This document shows, piece after piece, positions 1 to 9,312 of a DNA stretch of 41,354 bases (positions are counted from its first letter, which is position 1; each line of letters begins with the position of its first letter). The notes beneath the pieces were generated by a model. That model searched no databases, had not been told where the DNA came from, and worked only from the letters and a program-made list of their open reading frames with translations. A program made the position numbers and the translations under genes. Origin of the DNA: Streptomyces sp. SID10853 (GTDB taxonomy: Bacteria; Actinomycetota; Actinomycetes; Streptomycetales; Streptomycetaceae); the NCBI RefSeq assembly GCF_010548145.1, contig NZ_JAAGLN010000040.1, positions 1 to 41,354 of the forward strand, read 5' to 3'.

Positions 1-1
1 G

Positions 2-349
2 GCCCTGCGCGCCCCGCTGGCCGCGCTCGCCGCCCGGCACGGACTGATCGTGGAGCCGGGCCGGATGGTCCTCGAACTGCGCCCGCCCGGCGTCGACAAG
101 GGCGTGGCGCTGACCGCGTACGTACGTGAGTCGGGCGCCGGGGCCGTCCTCTACGCCGGGGACGACCTCGGGGACCTGCCCGCCTACGACGCCGTCGACG
201 CACTCCGCGCACAGGGCGTGCCGGGGCTGCTGGTGTGCAGCGGCGGCGACGAGGTGCCCGAACTGGCCGCACGCGCCGACCTGGTGGTGCCGGGCCCTGG
301 CGCGGTGGTCGCCCTGCTCGCGGCGCTCGCCGACGCGGTCACGGCGTAA
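2..349 (+). CDS. otsB: Trehalose-6-phosphate phosphatase, C-terminal part (runs off the left edge)
   Basis: The reading frame is open from the window edge to TAA at 347-349 and gives the last 115 residues. They include the HAD-superfamily C-terminal segment: VDKGVAL carries the conserved Lys-Gly after the cap domain, and YAGDDLGDLPAYDAV carries the acidic GDD of HAD motif IV that holds Mg2+. Family knowledge: OtsB removes phosphate from trehalose-6-phosphate in the cytoplasm to give trehalose. The gene converges with otsA, 35 bp away, which supports the pairing. The start and the nucleophile motif lie outside the window, so the reaction rests on the C-terminus and on context. Confidence 0.85.
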   Translation, partial: ALRAPLAALAARHGLIVEPGRMVLELRPPGVDKGVALTAYVRESGAGAVLYAGDDLGDLPAYDAVDALRAQGVPGLLVCSGGDEVPELAARADLVVPGPGAVVALLAALADAVTA

Positions 350-355
350 GGCGCC

Positions 356-380
356 CCCCTGCGCAGTACACGTGCAGGGG
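356..380. terminator. Small hairpin between convergent otsB and otsA
   Basis: CCCCTGC at 356-362 pairs with GCAGGGG at 374-380 across an 11-base loop. It fills the 35-bp gap between two convergent stop codons, so it could end both transcripts. There is no T-tract, so confidence is modest. Confidence 0.4.
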
Positions 381-384
381 CGGG

Positions 385-1812
385 CTACCCCTGCGGCGCT
401 GCCGGGCCCAGTGCGTTCAGCTGGTCGAGGAACCACTGCTGCGGCGGGAGCGCGGTGGCCGCTGCGGCCAGTCGCTCGCTGCGCTCCGCGCGTTCGGCGT
501 CCGGCATGGTGAGTGCCTCGTGCAGCGCGGCGGCGGTGGCGCTCACGTCGTACGGATTCACGGCGATCGCGTCCCGGCCCAGCTCCTCGTACGCCCCGGC
601 CTCCCGCGAGAGCACCAGCGCGCACCCGCGGTCGGTCACCACCGGGACCTCCTTGGCGACCAGGTTCATACCGTCGCGGATCGGATTGACCAGGGCGACG
701 TCCGCGAGCCGGTACGCGCCGAGCGAGCGGGCGAAGTCGTCCTTGAGGTAGAGCGCGACCGGGGTCCAGTCCGCCGTCCCGTAACGGGAGTTGATCTCGT
801 CGGCGACCCGGCTCACCTCGGCCATGTAGTCGCGGTAGACCGAGAGGTCCTGCCGCGAGGGGTACGCGAACGCCATGTGCACCACCCGGCCGCGCCACTC
901 GGGGCGGGTGTCGAGCAGCTCCCGGTAGGCGAGCAGCCCGCGCACGATGTTCTTGGACAGCTCGGTCCTGTCCACCCGGACGATCGTCTTCCGGCGGCCG
1001 TCGGGCCCGTCGCCCGTGCCGCCGCCGATCCGTTCGCGCAGTGCGGCCATCCGCTCGTCCACATCGGGCTCGTGGGACCGCTTCCGCAGGAAGTCCGCGT
1101 CGGCGCCGAGGCCGTGCACCGAGATCACGGTGCTGTCCCCGGTGCCGCCGATGACCTCCGTACAGCAGGCGGTGAAGGCGTCGGCCCAGCGCCGGGTCAG
1201 GAATCCGGCCCGGTCGGCGCCCAGGATGCCGCGCAGCAGCTCGGCGCCGACGTCGTCGGGCAGCAGCCGGAAGTACTCGGGCGGCGCCCACGGGGTGTGC
1301 GAGAAGTGCGCGATCCGCAGGTCGGGGCGGAGTTCGCGCAGCATGCCCGGCACCAGGGCCAGGTGGTAGTCCTGGACCAGCACGGCGGCCCCGTCGGCGG
1401 CCTCGGCGGCCAGGGCGTCGGCGAAGGCCCGGTTGTACGTACGGAACGCGTCCCAGCGGCGCCGGAACTCCGCGTCGAAGACCGGCTCCAGCGGGGTCTG
1501 GTAGAGCATGTGGTGGACGAACCACAGCACGGAGTTCGCGATGCCGTTGTACGCGTCGGCGTGCACCTCGGGGTCGATGTCGAGCATCCGTACCCCGTCC
1601 TCGGCGACCCCGCGCCGCACGGCGGCCCGGTCGCCGTCGCCGAGCGCGGCACAGACCCAGAGCGACTCGGCGTTCCCCTCGACGGCGGAGAGTCCGGAGA
1701 CGAGACCGCCGCCGCCGCGCTTCGAGGTGAGTTCACCGTCGTCGCGGAGGGTGTACGAGACGGGGCCCCGGTTGGAGGCGACGAGGACGCGGGCGGCGTG
1801 CGGAGAGGCCAT
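385..1812 (-). CDS. otsA: Alpha,alpha-trehalose-phosphate synthase (UDP-forming)
   Basis: 475 residues, the usual length for this GT20 family enzyme. It makes trehalose-6-phosphate from UDP-glucose (or GDP-glucose) and glucose-6-phosphate in the cytoplasm. The N-terminus VLVASNRGPVSY and the loop KRGGGGLVSGLSA carry the donor and acceptor-phosphate contacts. HFSHTPWAPPEYF and VDRTELSKNI match conserved GT20 blocks, and NPIRDGMNLVAKE is the C-terminal nucleotide-sugar binding motif. The ATG at 1810-1812 begins MASPHAARVLV, directly before the first strand. No strong ribosome site precedes it, so initiation may be leaderless or weak. The partner phosphatase otsB converges on it. Confidence 0.95.
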   Translation of the reverse strand: MASPHAARVLVASNRGPVSYTLRDDGELTSKRGGGGLVSGLSAVEGNAESLWVCAALGDGDRAAVRRGVAEDGVRMLDIDPEVHADAYNGIANSVLWFVHHMLYQTPLEPVFDAEFRRRWDAFRTYNRAFADALAAEAADGAAVLVQDYHLALVPGMLRELRPDLRIAHFSHTPWAPPEYFRLLPDDVGAELLRGILGADRAGFLTRRWADAFTACCTEVIGGTGDSTVISVHGLGADADFLRKRSHEPDVDERMAALRERIGGGTGDGPDGRRKTIVRVDRTELSKNIVRGLLAYRELLDTRPEWRGRVVHMAFAYPSRQDLSVYRDYMAEVSRVADEINSRYGTADWTPVALYLKDDFARSLGAYRLADVALVNPIRDGMNLVAKEVPVVTDRGCALVLSREAGAYEELGRDAIAVNPYDVSATAAALHEALTMPDAERAERSERLAAAATALPPQQWFLDQLNALGPAAPQG

Positions 1813-1922
1813 GACGCGAACTTAGCCCGTGCCGCGAATGCTCAAACGTGCGGGCGACGCGGGCGGTACGGAGGGAACGGGGGAGCGGCGGTAGCGCGGC
1901 GCGGGGAGCGGGGGAGCGGCGG

Positions 1923-3380
1923 TCAGTGCGGGGCGGGGACCGCGTCCGCCGTCGGGGCGCGCTCGTCCTCGGGCACGGAGATCACCCAGTGCGTGGCCTG
2001 CCGGGGCCTGAGGTAGAGCGCCCAGTACGCGGCGGCAGCGATCACGATGATGCCGGTGATGACCAGGCTCTTGGCGCTCTGCTGGTACAGCACCCAGGCC
2101 AGCACGACGACCAGCAGCGCCGGCACCGCGGGCCACAGCGGCATGCGCCAGGCCAGCCGGTGCTTGTGCTCTCCGCGCCGTGACACCAGCGCGCCGAGCG
2201 CGACGAAGACGTACATCGCGGCCACCGCGACACCGGTGACATCGCTCAGCGTGTCCAGATTGACGAAGCACAGGACCGCTCCGGGCACGCCGACGGCGAG
2301 CGTCGCCGCCCACGGGGAGTTGTAGCGCTTGCCGATGTGGGACAGGACGCGGTTGGCGGCAGTCGGCCAGGCCGCGTCGCGCGCCGACGAGTAGACGACG
2401 CGGGAGTTCTGGATGACCATCACGATCGCCGCGTTGATGATCGCGAGGGCGATGCAGAGGCTGACGAACGTGCCGACGCCCGAGTTGCTCCAGGTCTGCA
2501 CCATGCCCGCCACATCACCGGCGGCGAGCGTCCTGAGGTCCGGGGCGCCCAGCGTGATCGCGACCACCGGGATCAGTACGACGGCCGCGCCGATGCCGAG
2601 CGTCCACAGCACGGTGCGGGAGACGTTGCGGCGCGGGTTGTCCATCTCCTCGGCCAGATACACGGCCGTCGAGAAGCCCTGGAGGATGAAGAGCGCGGTG
2701 GCGAGCCCGGTGACGATCAGCCCGGCGGTGACGGCCGAGCTGTGGCCGTGCCCCGCGTCCATCACGGGGTGGACGAGCACGGAAGCGGACCGGCTGGTGT
2801 GGGTGAAGCCGAGGAAGGCGACGACCGCGCAGGCCACGACCTCCAGGACGAGGAAGATGCCGGTGATCCAGGCATTGGCCCGCAGGTCGAGCAGGCCCAT
2901 CGCGGTGGCGAGCAGCATCACGCCGGCCGCCGTGTACTGCGGGTTCAGATGCACGATCGGCGCCAGATAGTCGGCGGTGCCCAGCGCGATGATGGGCGGC
3001 ACGATCATGACGACGATCAGCGAGAGGATGAAGACCAGCCATCCGGCGAGCCGCCCCATGAGGGTGCCGACCATGGCGTACTCGCCACCGGAGCTGGGGA
3101 TGAGCGTGCCCAGCTCGGAGTAGGTGAACGCGACACCGATACAGAGCACACCCGCGATGGCGATGGTGAGGGCGGTCCCGGTGCCCAGGGTGGCGAACGA
3201 GTCCGGCACGATCACGAAGAGCGACGATGCCGGGGTCAGACAGGAGAGCGTGAGCAGCGTGCCTCCCACCACCCCGATGGACCGGGTGAGCGTGGGGGCT
3301 TCCCCCGCCGTCACGGCACGGGTGTCGGCTTCCGGCTCCCCGGGGGGCGCGGCAACGGTCGTGTCGGGCGTATGGGTCAT
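1923..3380 (-). CDS. APC-superfamily amino acid/amine permease
   Basis: 485 residues from the chosen ATG (MTHTPDTT). There are about twelve hydrophobic segments. The first contains GGTLLTLSCLTPASSLFV, the APC TM1 unwound region, and is followed by FTYSELGTLIPSSGGEYAMVG, the TM2-3 signature. EEMDNPRRNVSRT matches the conserved cytoplasmic loop after TM6. It is an inner-membrane, probably proton-coupled uptake permease; the substrate cannot be told from sequence. An upstream in-frame ATG would add 37 residues of Pro/Ala-rich sequence with no family similarity, so I start at 3380, behind GGGACAACGG. It lies alone between otsA and gpgS on the same strand. Confidence 0.85.
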   Translation of the reverse strand: MTHTPDTTVAAPPGEPEADTRAVTAGEAPTLTRSIGVVGGTLLTLSCLTPASSLFVIVPDSFATLGTGTALTIAIAGVLCIGVAFTYSELGTLIPSSGGEYAMVGTLMGRLAGWLVFILSLIVVMIVPPIIALGTADYLAPIVHLNPQYTAAGVMLLATAMGLLDLRANAWITGIFLVLEVVACAVVAFLGFTHTSRSASVLVHPVMDAGHGHSSAVTAGLIVTGLATALFILQGFSTAVYLAEEMDNPRRNVSRTVLWTLGIGAAVVLIPVVAITLGAPDLRTLAAGDVAGMVQTWSNSGVGTFVSLCIALAIINAAIVMVIQNSRVVYSSARDAAWPTAANRVLSHIGKRYNSPWAATLAVGVPGAVLCFVNLDTLSDVTGVAVAAMYVFVALGALVSRRGEHKHRLAWRMPLWPAVPALLVVVLAWVLYQQSAKSLVITGIIVIAAAAYWALYLRPRQATHWVISVPEDERAPTADAVPAPH

Positions 3381-3507
3381 CCGTTGTCCCATCGGTGCTG
3401 GCGGCAGGAGGCTGGCGGCATGAGGGGGAGGCACCTTCGGGGATTCACCGATGGGTGCCGCACATGCGGGGTGGACCGCGAGGACGTCCACGCCGCTCCG
3501 GTGACCG

Positions 3508-3537
3508 AATACAACTCCCGACGGCGATTCCCGTCAA
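3508..3537 (-). promoter_or_regulatory. Candidate housekeeping-type promoter for the APC permease
   Basis: Read leftward: TTGACG at 3537-3532, an 18-bp spacer, then TGTATT at 3513-3508. The expected start site is near 3501, giving a leader of about 120 nt before the ATG at 3380. Assigned by eye. Confidence 0.4.
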
Positions 3538-3553
3538 GGGTTCGCCAAAGCGT

Positions 3554-3594
3554 CACCGCAACGAAATCCGTTGTTTGTTTACGGCATTGCGGTG
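3554..3594. repeat. Nested inverted repeat upstream of the APC permease promoter
   Basis: CACCGCAA (3554-3561) is perfectly mirrored by TTGCGGTG (3587-3594). Inside it, CCGT (3568-3571) is mirrored by ACGG (3581-3584), around a T-rich, low-GC centre. It sits just upstream of the predicted -35 box, where an activator or repressor could bind. The rest of the 3381-3743 gap holds the promoter above and a direct repeat; I see no gene in it. Confidence 0.4.
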
Positions 3595-3683
3595 CTCATT
3601 ACCGTTCCGAGTGCGGTGACTGCACGGATATCGCGGATCAGAGTCAGGTTCGGATTCTCGCGCCGGCGATGGCCAAAACCTTT

Positions 3684-3732
3684 CCATGGACGGTGTGCGC
3701 GTACGGAACCCATGGATGGCTTGCGCGTACGG
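3684..3732. repeat. 23-bp imperfect direct repeat 3' of gpgS
   Basis: Two copies start with CCATGGAYGG and end with TGCGCGTACGG (3684-3706 and 3710-3732). They are 26 bp apart and match at about 20 of 23 positions. The second copy ends 11 bp beyond the gpgS stop codon. Function unknown. Confidence 0.5.
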
Positions 3733-3743
3733 CTGGCTCCCGG

Positions 3744-4688
3744 TCAGGCCGCCCGGCGTGCCGCGTACTCGCCGACGCTCCGCATCGGGGGCCGCTCCTC
3801 GGTGTCCACCGCGTACGTCCTCGGTACGAAGCCGCCGGCCCCGCGCTCGAACTGCGTCAGCGCCGGCCGCACCAGCTGCCCCCGCGAGAGCCGCAGCTGC
3901 GCCGTGCGGTAGATCGCCGCCGCCATCCGCCCCAGCGCGAGCCCGTCCTGGTGGCGGTGTTTGCGCGAGCCCACGTCGACCTGCGCCAGCGCGTCGAGCC
4001 CCACCGTGTGCAGCGCGTCGACGAGCAGGCCCAGCTCGACGCCGTAACCGACCGGGAACGGCAGCTGTTCGAGCAGCGGGCGCCGCACCGCGTACTCGCC
4101 GCCCAGCGGCTGGACGAATCCGGCCAGCTGCGGCCAGTGCAGATTGAGCAGCGGCCGCGCCACCAGCTCGGTCACCCGCCCGCCCTGGCCGGCCGCCTCG
4201 CCGAGCGGCCGGTCGTACATGGCCTTCACGAACTGCACGTCGGGGTCGGTCAGCAGCGGCCCGACGATCCCGGAGACGAAGTCCGCGGAGAACTCCCGCA
4301 GATCCGCGTCCACGAAGCAGACGATGTCGCCGCCGGTCACCAGCAGCGAACGCCACAGCACTTCGCCCTTGCCCGGCACGGCCGGAATCCGCGGCAGGAT
4401 CTCGTCCCGGTGCACCACCCGCGCCCCGGCGGCCGCCGCCACCTCGGCCGTACGGTCGGCGGAGCCGGAGTCGATCACCACCAGCTCGTCGACGAGCGGC
4501 ACCGGCAGGGTGTCCATCAGCTCCCGCCGGATGGTCTCGACGATCGCCCCGACCGTCGCCTCCTCGTTGAGCGCCGGCAGGACGACACTCACGGTCGTGC
4601 CGCGCTTGGCGGCGGTCAGCCGGTCCAGCGGACGGTCGGCCACCGACCAGGAACGCCTGGTCAGCCAGCGGTCCACCTCTTCCAGCAC
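3744..4688 (-). CDS. gpgS: Glucosyl-3-phosphoglycerate synthase (GT81)
   Basis: 314 residues. The GT-A fold starts at TTVSVVLPALNEEATVGAIV (31-50), followed by DELVVIDSGSADRTAEVA and the metal-binding DAD (127-129) within CFVDADLREF. VGYGVELGLLVDAL and KHRHQ near the C-terminus match the acceptor site of mycobacterial GpgS. Family knowledge: it transfers glucose from a nucleotide sugar to 3-phosphoglycerate, the first step to glucosylglycerate and, in mycobacteria, methylglucose lipopolysaccharide. The start is GTG at 4686-4688 with AAGGAGA upstream. It is divergent from the SAM-riboswitch operon. Proximity to otsA/otsB suggests a shared compatible-solute role. Confidence 0.88.
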   Translation of the reverse strand: MLEEVDRWLTRRSWSVADRPLDRLTAAKRGTTVSVVLPALNEEATVGAIVETIRRELMDTLPVPLVDELVVIDSGSADRTAEVAAAAGARVVHRDEILPRIPAVPGKGEVLWRSLLVTGGDIVCFVDADLREFSADFVSGIVGPLLTDPDVQFVKAMYDRPLGEAAGQGGRVTELVARPLLNLHWPQLAGFVQPLGGEYAVRRPLLEQLPFPVGYGVELGLLVDALHTVGLDALAQVDVGSRKHRHQDGLALGRMAAAIYRTAQLRLSRGQLVRPALTQFERGAGGFVPRTYAVDTEERPPMRSVGEYAARRAA

Positions 4689-4733
4689 GGCGCGTCTCCT
4701 TGACTGTGAGCCATCTCGCGGTTCGGACGACTA

Positions 4734-4762
4734 TCTCAACCGTCCCGGCCTTCGGTTACAGT
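4734..4762 (+). promoter_or_regulatory. Candidate promoter for the SAM-riboswitch operon
   Basis: TCTCAA (4734-4739), a 17-bp spacer and TACAGT (4757-4762) put the transcript start near 4769, about 78 nt before the aptamer. The -35 box is poor, so this is tentative. Confidence 0.3.
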
Positions 4763-4846
4763 CTTGAACAACGCGAATGGCCACGGCATGCCGGGGTCAG
4801 CACTCGCGGACAAACACGCCGGGCCTCGAGGCCCGCGTCATAAGCG

Positions 4847-4969
4847 CTCATCCAGAGGGACTGAGGGAACGGCCCGTAGAAGTCCCGGCAACCTTCCGCC
4901 GACCGCGAGGTCATGGTGGGGAAGGTGCCAATTCCGTCTCGCGGCGAAGTACGTCGCGAGGAAGATGAG
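4847..4969 (+). promoter_or_regulatory. SAM-I (S-box) riboswitch
   Basis: Helix P1 is CTCATC (4847-4852) with GATGAG (4964-4969). After it come CAGAGGGACTGAGGGAACGG, the kink-turn side with G-A pairs, then CCCGTAGAAGTCCCGGCAACC, the P2/P3 core with the near-invariant CCGGCAACC. GGAAGGTGCCAATTCC is the J3/4-P4 signature. A P4 hairpin follows and then P1. All core S-box blocks are present in order. The 3' strand of P1 runs directly into GGAGAGG, the likely ribosome site of the next gene. SAM binding would stabilise P1 and probably hide that site, which suggests translational control. No intrinsic terminator with a T-tract follows. Confidence 0.93.
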
Positions 4970-4986
4970 GAGAGGACCTCGCCACC

Positions 4987-6288
4987 ATGGCTGTGCAGAC
5001 CATCACCAGCACCAACGACTCCACCGGGACCGTCGATCTCGGCCCCGCGGCGGCCCTCTCGTGCCGTGAGTGCGGCGAACGTTTCCCGCTCGGCCCCCTC
5101 TTCGCCTGCGCGTCCTGTTTCGGGCCGCTCGAAGTGGCGTACGACCTGCCGAGCGGCTCCCCCGACGAGCTCAAGAAGCGCATCGAGGCCGGCCCGAACA
5201 GCATCTGGCGCTACGCCCCGCTGCTGCCCGTCCCCGCAGGCGTGGCCGACCAGCCCAACCTGAACCCGGGCTTCACCAAGCTCGTCAAGGCCGACAACCT
5301 CGCCCGTGAGCTGGGTGTCACCGGCGCGCTGCACATCAAGGACGACTCCGGCAATCCGACGCACTCCTTCAAGGACCGTGTCGTCGCCATCGCCGTCGAG
5401 GCCGCCCGCGCCTTCGGCTTCACCACGCTCTCCTGCTCCTCCACGGGCAACCTGGCCGGTGCCGTCGGCGCCGCCGCCGCCCGCGCCGGCTTCCGCTCCT
5501 GCGTGTTCATCCCGCACGACCTGGAGCAGGGCAAGGTCGTGATGGCCGCGGTGTACGGCGGCGAACTGGTCGGCATCGAGGGCAACTACGACGACGTCAA
5601 CCGCTTCTGCTCCGAGCTCATCGGCGACCCGATCGGTGAGGGCTGGGGCTTCGTCAACGTCAACCTCCGCCCGTACTACGGCGAGGGCTCCAAGACCCTG
5701 GCGTACGAGATCTGTGAGCAGCTCGGCTGGCAGCTGCCCGACCAGATCGTCATCCCGATCGCTTCCGGCTCCCAGCTCACGAAGATCGACAAGGGGCTCC
5801 AGGAGCTGATCAAGCTCGGCCTGGTCGAGGACAAGCCGTACAAGATCTTCGGTGCGCAGGCCGAGGGCTGCTCTCCGGTCTCCACCGCGTTCAAGGCCGG
5901 GCACGACGTCGTACGGCCGCAGAAGCCGGACACGATCGCCAAGTCGCTGGCGATCGGCAACCCGGCGGACGGCCCGTACGTCCTGGACATCGCCCGCCGC
6001 ACCGGCGGCGCCGTCGAGGACGTCAACGACGCGCAGATCGTCGACGCGATCAAGCTGCTGGCCCGCACCGAGGGCATCTTCGCCGAGACCGCGGGCGGTG
6101 TGACCGTCGGCGTCACGAAGAAGCTCATCGAGGCCGGTCTGCTCGACCCGTCCCTCACCACCGTCGTACTGAACACGGGCGACGGCCTCAAGACCCTGGA
6201 CGCGGTCGCCCCGACGTCCGGCCCGACCGCGACGATCCGTCCGACCCTGGACGCGTTCCGCGAGGCCGGTCTGGCCACGGGCGCCTGA
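4987..6288 (+). CDS. thrC: Threonine-synthase-like PLP enzyme, possibly a sulfur-carrier-dependent homocysteine synthase
   Basis: 433 residues, fold-type II PLP enzyme. The N-terminus carries a rubredoxin-like Cys4 knuckle (C26, C29, C41, C44). The PLP lysine is K129 in SFKDR, and SSTGNLAGAVGAAAA and VLNTGDGLKT are the phosphate-cup and C-terminal PLP motifs. By homology it is a threonine synthase acting on O-phosphohomoserine. Two context features argue for sulfur metabolism: it sits under a SAM-I riboswitch, which normally controls methionine and SAM genes, and it is followed 69 bp later by a CysO-type sulfur carrier. I recall, without being able to check, reports of actinomycete threonine-synthase homologs making homocysteine from O-phosphohomoserine and a carrier thiocarboxylate (MetM/MetO). 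That role fits here better than threonine supply. Confidence 0.92.
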   Translation: MAVQTITSTNDSTGTVDLGPAAALSCRECGERFPLGPLFACASCFGPLEVAYDLPSGSPDELKKRIEAGPNSIWRYAPLLPVPAGVADQPNLNPGFTKLVKADNLARELGVTGALHIKDDSGNPTHSFKDRVVAIAVEAARAFGFTTLSCSSTGNLAGAVGAAAARAGFRSCVFIPHDLEQGKVVMAAVYGGELVGIEGNYDDVNRFCSELIGDPIGEGWGFVNVNLRPYYGEGSKTLAYEICEQLGWQLPDQIVIPIASGSQLTKIDKGLQELIKLGLVEDKPYKIFGAQAEGCSPVSTAFKAGHDVVRPQKPDTIAKSLAIGNPADGPYVLDIARRTGGAVEDVNDAQIVDAIKLLARTEGIFAETAGGVTVGVTKKLIEAGLLDPSLTTVVLNTGDGLKTLDAVAPTSGPTATIRPTLDAFREAGLATGA

Positions 6289-6357
6289 GCCGCCGTCCAC
6301 CGCCCGCCCCGCCGTCCACCGCCTGACACCGCTGCCCATCCCCGGAAGGCAATCCGC

Positions 6358-6633
6358 ATGAGCGTCAAGGTCCGTATCCCCACCATCCTCCGCACCTACA
6401 CGGGCGGCCAGGCCGAGGTCGCCGCCGACGGCGGCACCCTCTCCGAGGTCATCGCCGACCTGGAGAAGAACCACACCGGCATCGCGGCCCGCGTCCTGGA
6501 CGACCAGGGCAAGCTCCGCCGCTTCGTGAACGTCTACGTGAACGACGACGACGTGCGCTTCGAGCAGGGCCTGGAGACGGCCACGCCCGACGGCGCGGGC
6601 ATTTCCATCATCCCGGCCGTCGCCGGCGGCTGA
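6358..6633 (+). CDS. cysO: CysO/MoaD-type ubiquitin-like sulfur carrier protein
   Basis: 91 residues with a beta-grasp fold. The N-terminus SVKVRIPTILRTYTGGQ, the middle LRRFVNVYVNDDDVRF and the end IPAVAGG closely match mycobacterial CysO as I remember it. The terminal Gly-Gly is already exposed, so no processing is needed. Family knowledge: the C-terminus is adenylated by a MoeZ-type enzyme and turned into a thiocarboxylate, which then gives sulfide equivalents to a PLP enzyme. It lies 69 bp behind the threonine-synthase-like gene and shares its riboswitch transcript, so that enzyme is the probable acceptor partner. The usual CysM and Mec partners are not in the window. Confidence 0.9.
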   Translation: MSVKVRIPTILRTYTGGQAEVAADGGTLSEVIADLEKNHTGIAARVLDDQGKLRRFVNVYVNDDDVRFEQGLETATPDGAGISIIPAVAGG

Positions 6634-6732
6634 GCGCCCCCTCCGGCGCCGCGGCGCGCCCTCCGGGGCGCTCGCCGCTCTGCTGTCCGCTATGCCTATT
6701 GCCCTCTCCGCGCCCCAGGCGGAGGGGGCAAT
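6632..6732 (+). terminator. Two consecutive terminator-like hairpins after cysO
   Basis: The first overlaps the stop codon: GAGCGCCCC (6632-6640) pairs with GGGGCGCTC (6665-6673). The second is stronger: ATTGCCCTCTCCGC (6698-6711) pairs with GCGGAGGGGGCAAT (6719-6732) over 14 bp with one G-U pair and a 7-base loop. They end the riboswitch operon. The rest of the 6634-7057 gap holds only a candidate promoter and the leader of the cold-shock gene. Confidence 0.65.
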
Positions 6733-6938
6733 TCTGCATGGTTGAACACGGTAGAGTTGGGGCAGCCCCCTTGATCGTCCGCGCCGTGAGCTGCTGAGCC
6801 GGCGCCAATGTGTGGGCAATGTGCTCGATCTCTTTGCGGCCTAAGTGCCCTTTGCCCGGCCCGACTTGCCCGGGGATCCCCAGGAATCCGCCCAATGGTG
6901 CGGTCGGTCTCGCTCAGAATTCTCGTCCGATTGACCTG

Positions 6939-6966
6939 TTGCAGAGGGCAGTTGGGCAGATACATT
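6939..6966 (+). promoter_or_regulatory. Candidate promoter of the cold-shock gene
   Basis: TTGCAG (6939-6944), a 16-bp spacer and TACATT (6961-6966). This predicts a leader of about 85 nt, a length seen in other cold-shock genes. Tentative. Confidence 0.35.
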
Positions 6967-7057
6967 CAGCCGCGGTCGACGCGTTCCGGCGCAAGGTCTG
7001 ACCCGGATCCCGCGAAGTGCGGGCTCTGTGCAAGGGCCAGTAATAGGGGAGTTAGGC

Positions 7058-7261
7058 ATGGCTCAGGGCACCGTCAAGTGGTTCAACGCGGAGAAGGGGT
7101 ACGGCTTCATCGCGGTCGACGGTGGTGCGGATGTTTTCGTCCACTACAGCGCGATTCAGATGGACGGCTACCGCACCCTTGAAGAAGGTCAGCGAGTCGA
7201 GTTCGAGATCTCGCAGGGCCAGAAGGGTCCGCAGGCGGACATGGTCAAACTCGCCGTCTGA
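7058..7261 (+). CDS. Cold-shock domain protein (CspA/ScoF family)
   Basis: 67 residues forming one OB-fold. RNP1 is KGYGFIAV and RNP2 is VFVHYSAI, and the start [18 protein letters not shown] is diagnostic. Family knowledge: it binds single-stranded nucleic acid and acts as an RNA chaperone. The ATG at 7058 follows AGGGGAGTTAGGC; an in-frame ATG ten codons upstream would add residues foreign to the family. It stands alone between terminators, followed by groEL2 with its own promoter and operators. The same cold-shock/groEL2 order is, from memory, typical of Streptomyces chromosomes. Confidence 0.95.
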   Translation: MAQGTVKWFNAEKGYGFIAVDGGADVFVHYSAIQMDGYRTLEEGQRVEFEISQGQKGPQADMVKLAV

Positions 7262-7295
7262 TCTCGGCGCGATCGGCCACCGGCCCACTCACGCA

Positions 7296-7334
7296 CGAGA
7301 GGCCCGCACCCCACAGAGGGGAGCGGGCCTCTCG
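7296..7334 (+). terminator. Terminator after the cold-shock gene
   Basis: CGAGAGGCCCGC (7296-7307) pairs perfectly with GCGGGCCTCTCG (7323-7334) across a 15-base loop. No T-tract, as is usual at this GC content. Confidence 0.7.
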
Positions 7335-7384
7335 CGCGTCCGGGCGCTGTCCCCGGGGCCAGGGGCCGCATCCACCGAAGGCGC

Positions 7385-9196
<1,812 letters not shown>

Positions 9197-9253
9197 TCCT
9201 CGGCTCGCAACGAGGATCGGCTGCTCCAGCAGCAGTACGGCAAGCAGTACGGA

Positions 9254-9293
9254 CCGAGGGCGGTACCCCTTCTCGAAGGGGTACCGCCCTCGG
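9254..9293. terminator. Strong hairpin terminator after groEL2
   Basis: An 18-bp perfect stem (9254-9271 with 9276-9293) has a CTCG tetraloop; the arms begin CCGAGGGCGGTACC. It lies between groEL2 and the convergent Uma2 gene, which ends at 9313, so it can serve both. Confidence 0.85.
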
Positions 9294-9312
9294 GCGTCTG
9301 CGGTTGCTTCGG

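Noticed and set aside
235..2016. A 593-codon rightward open frame opposite otsA
   Set aside because: Shadow of otsA; no motif or ribosome site.
4756..6819. A 687-codon leftward open frame opposite the threonine-synthase-like and cysO genes
   Set aside because: Low-complexity Val/Asp/Gly/Arg translation, no family motif, and the opposite strand holds two clear genes and a riboswitch.
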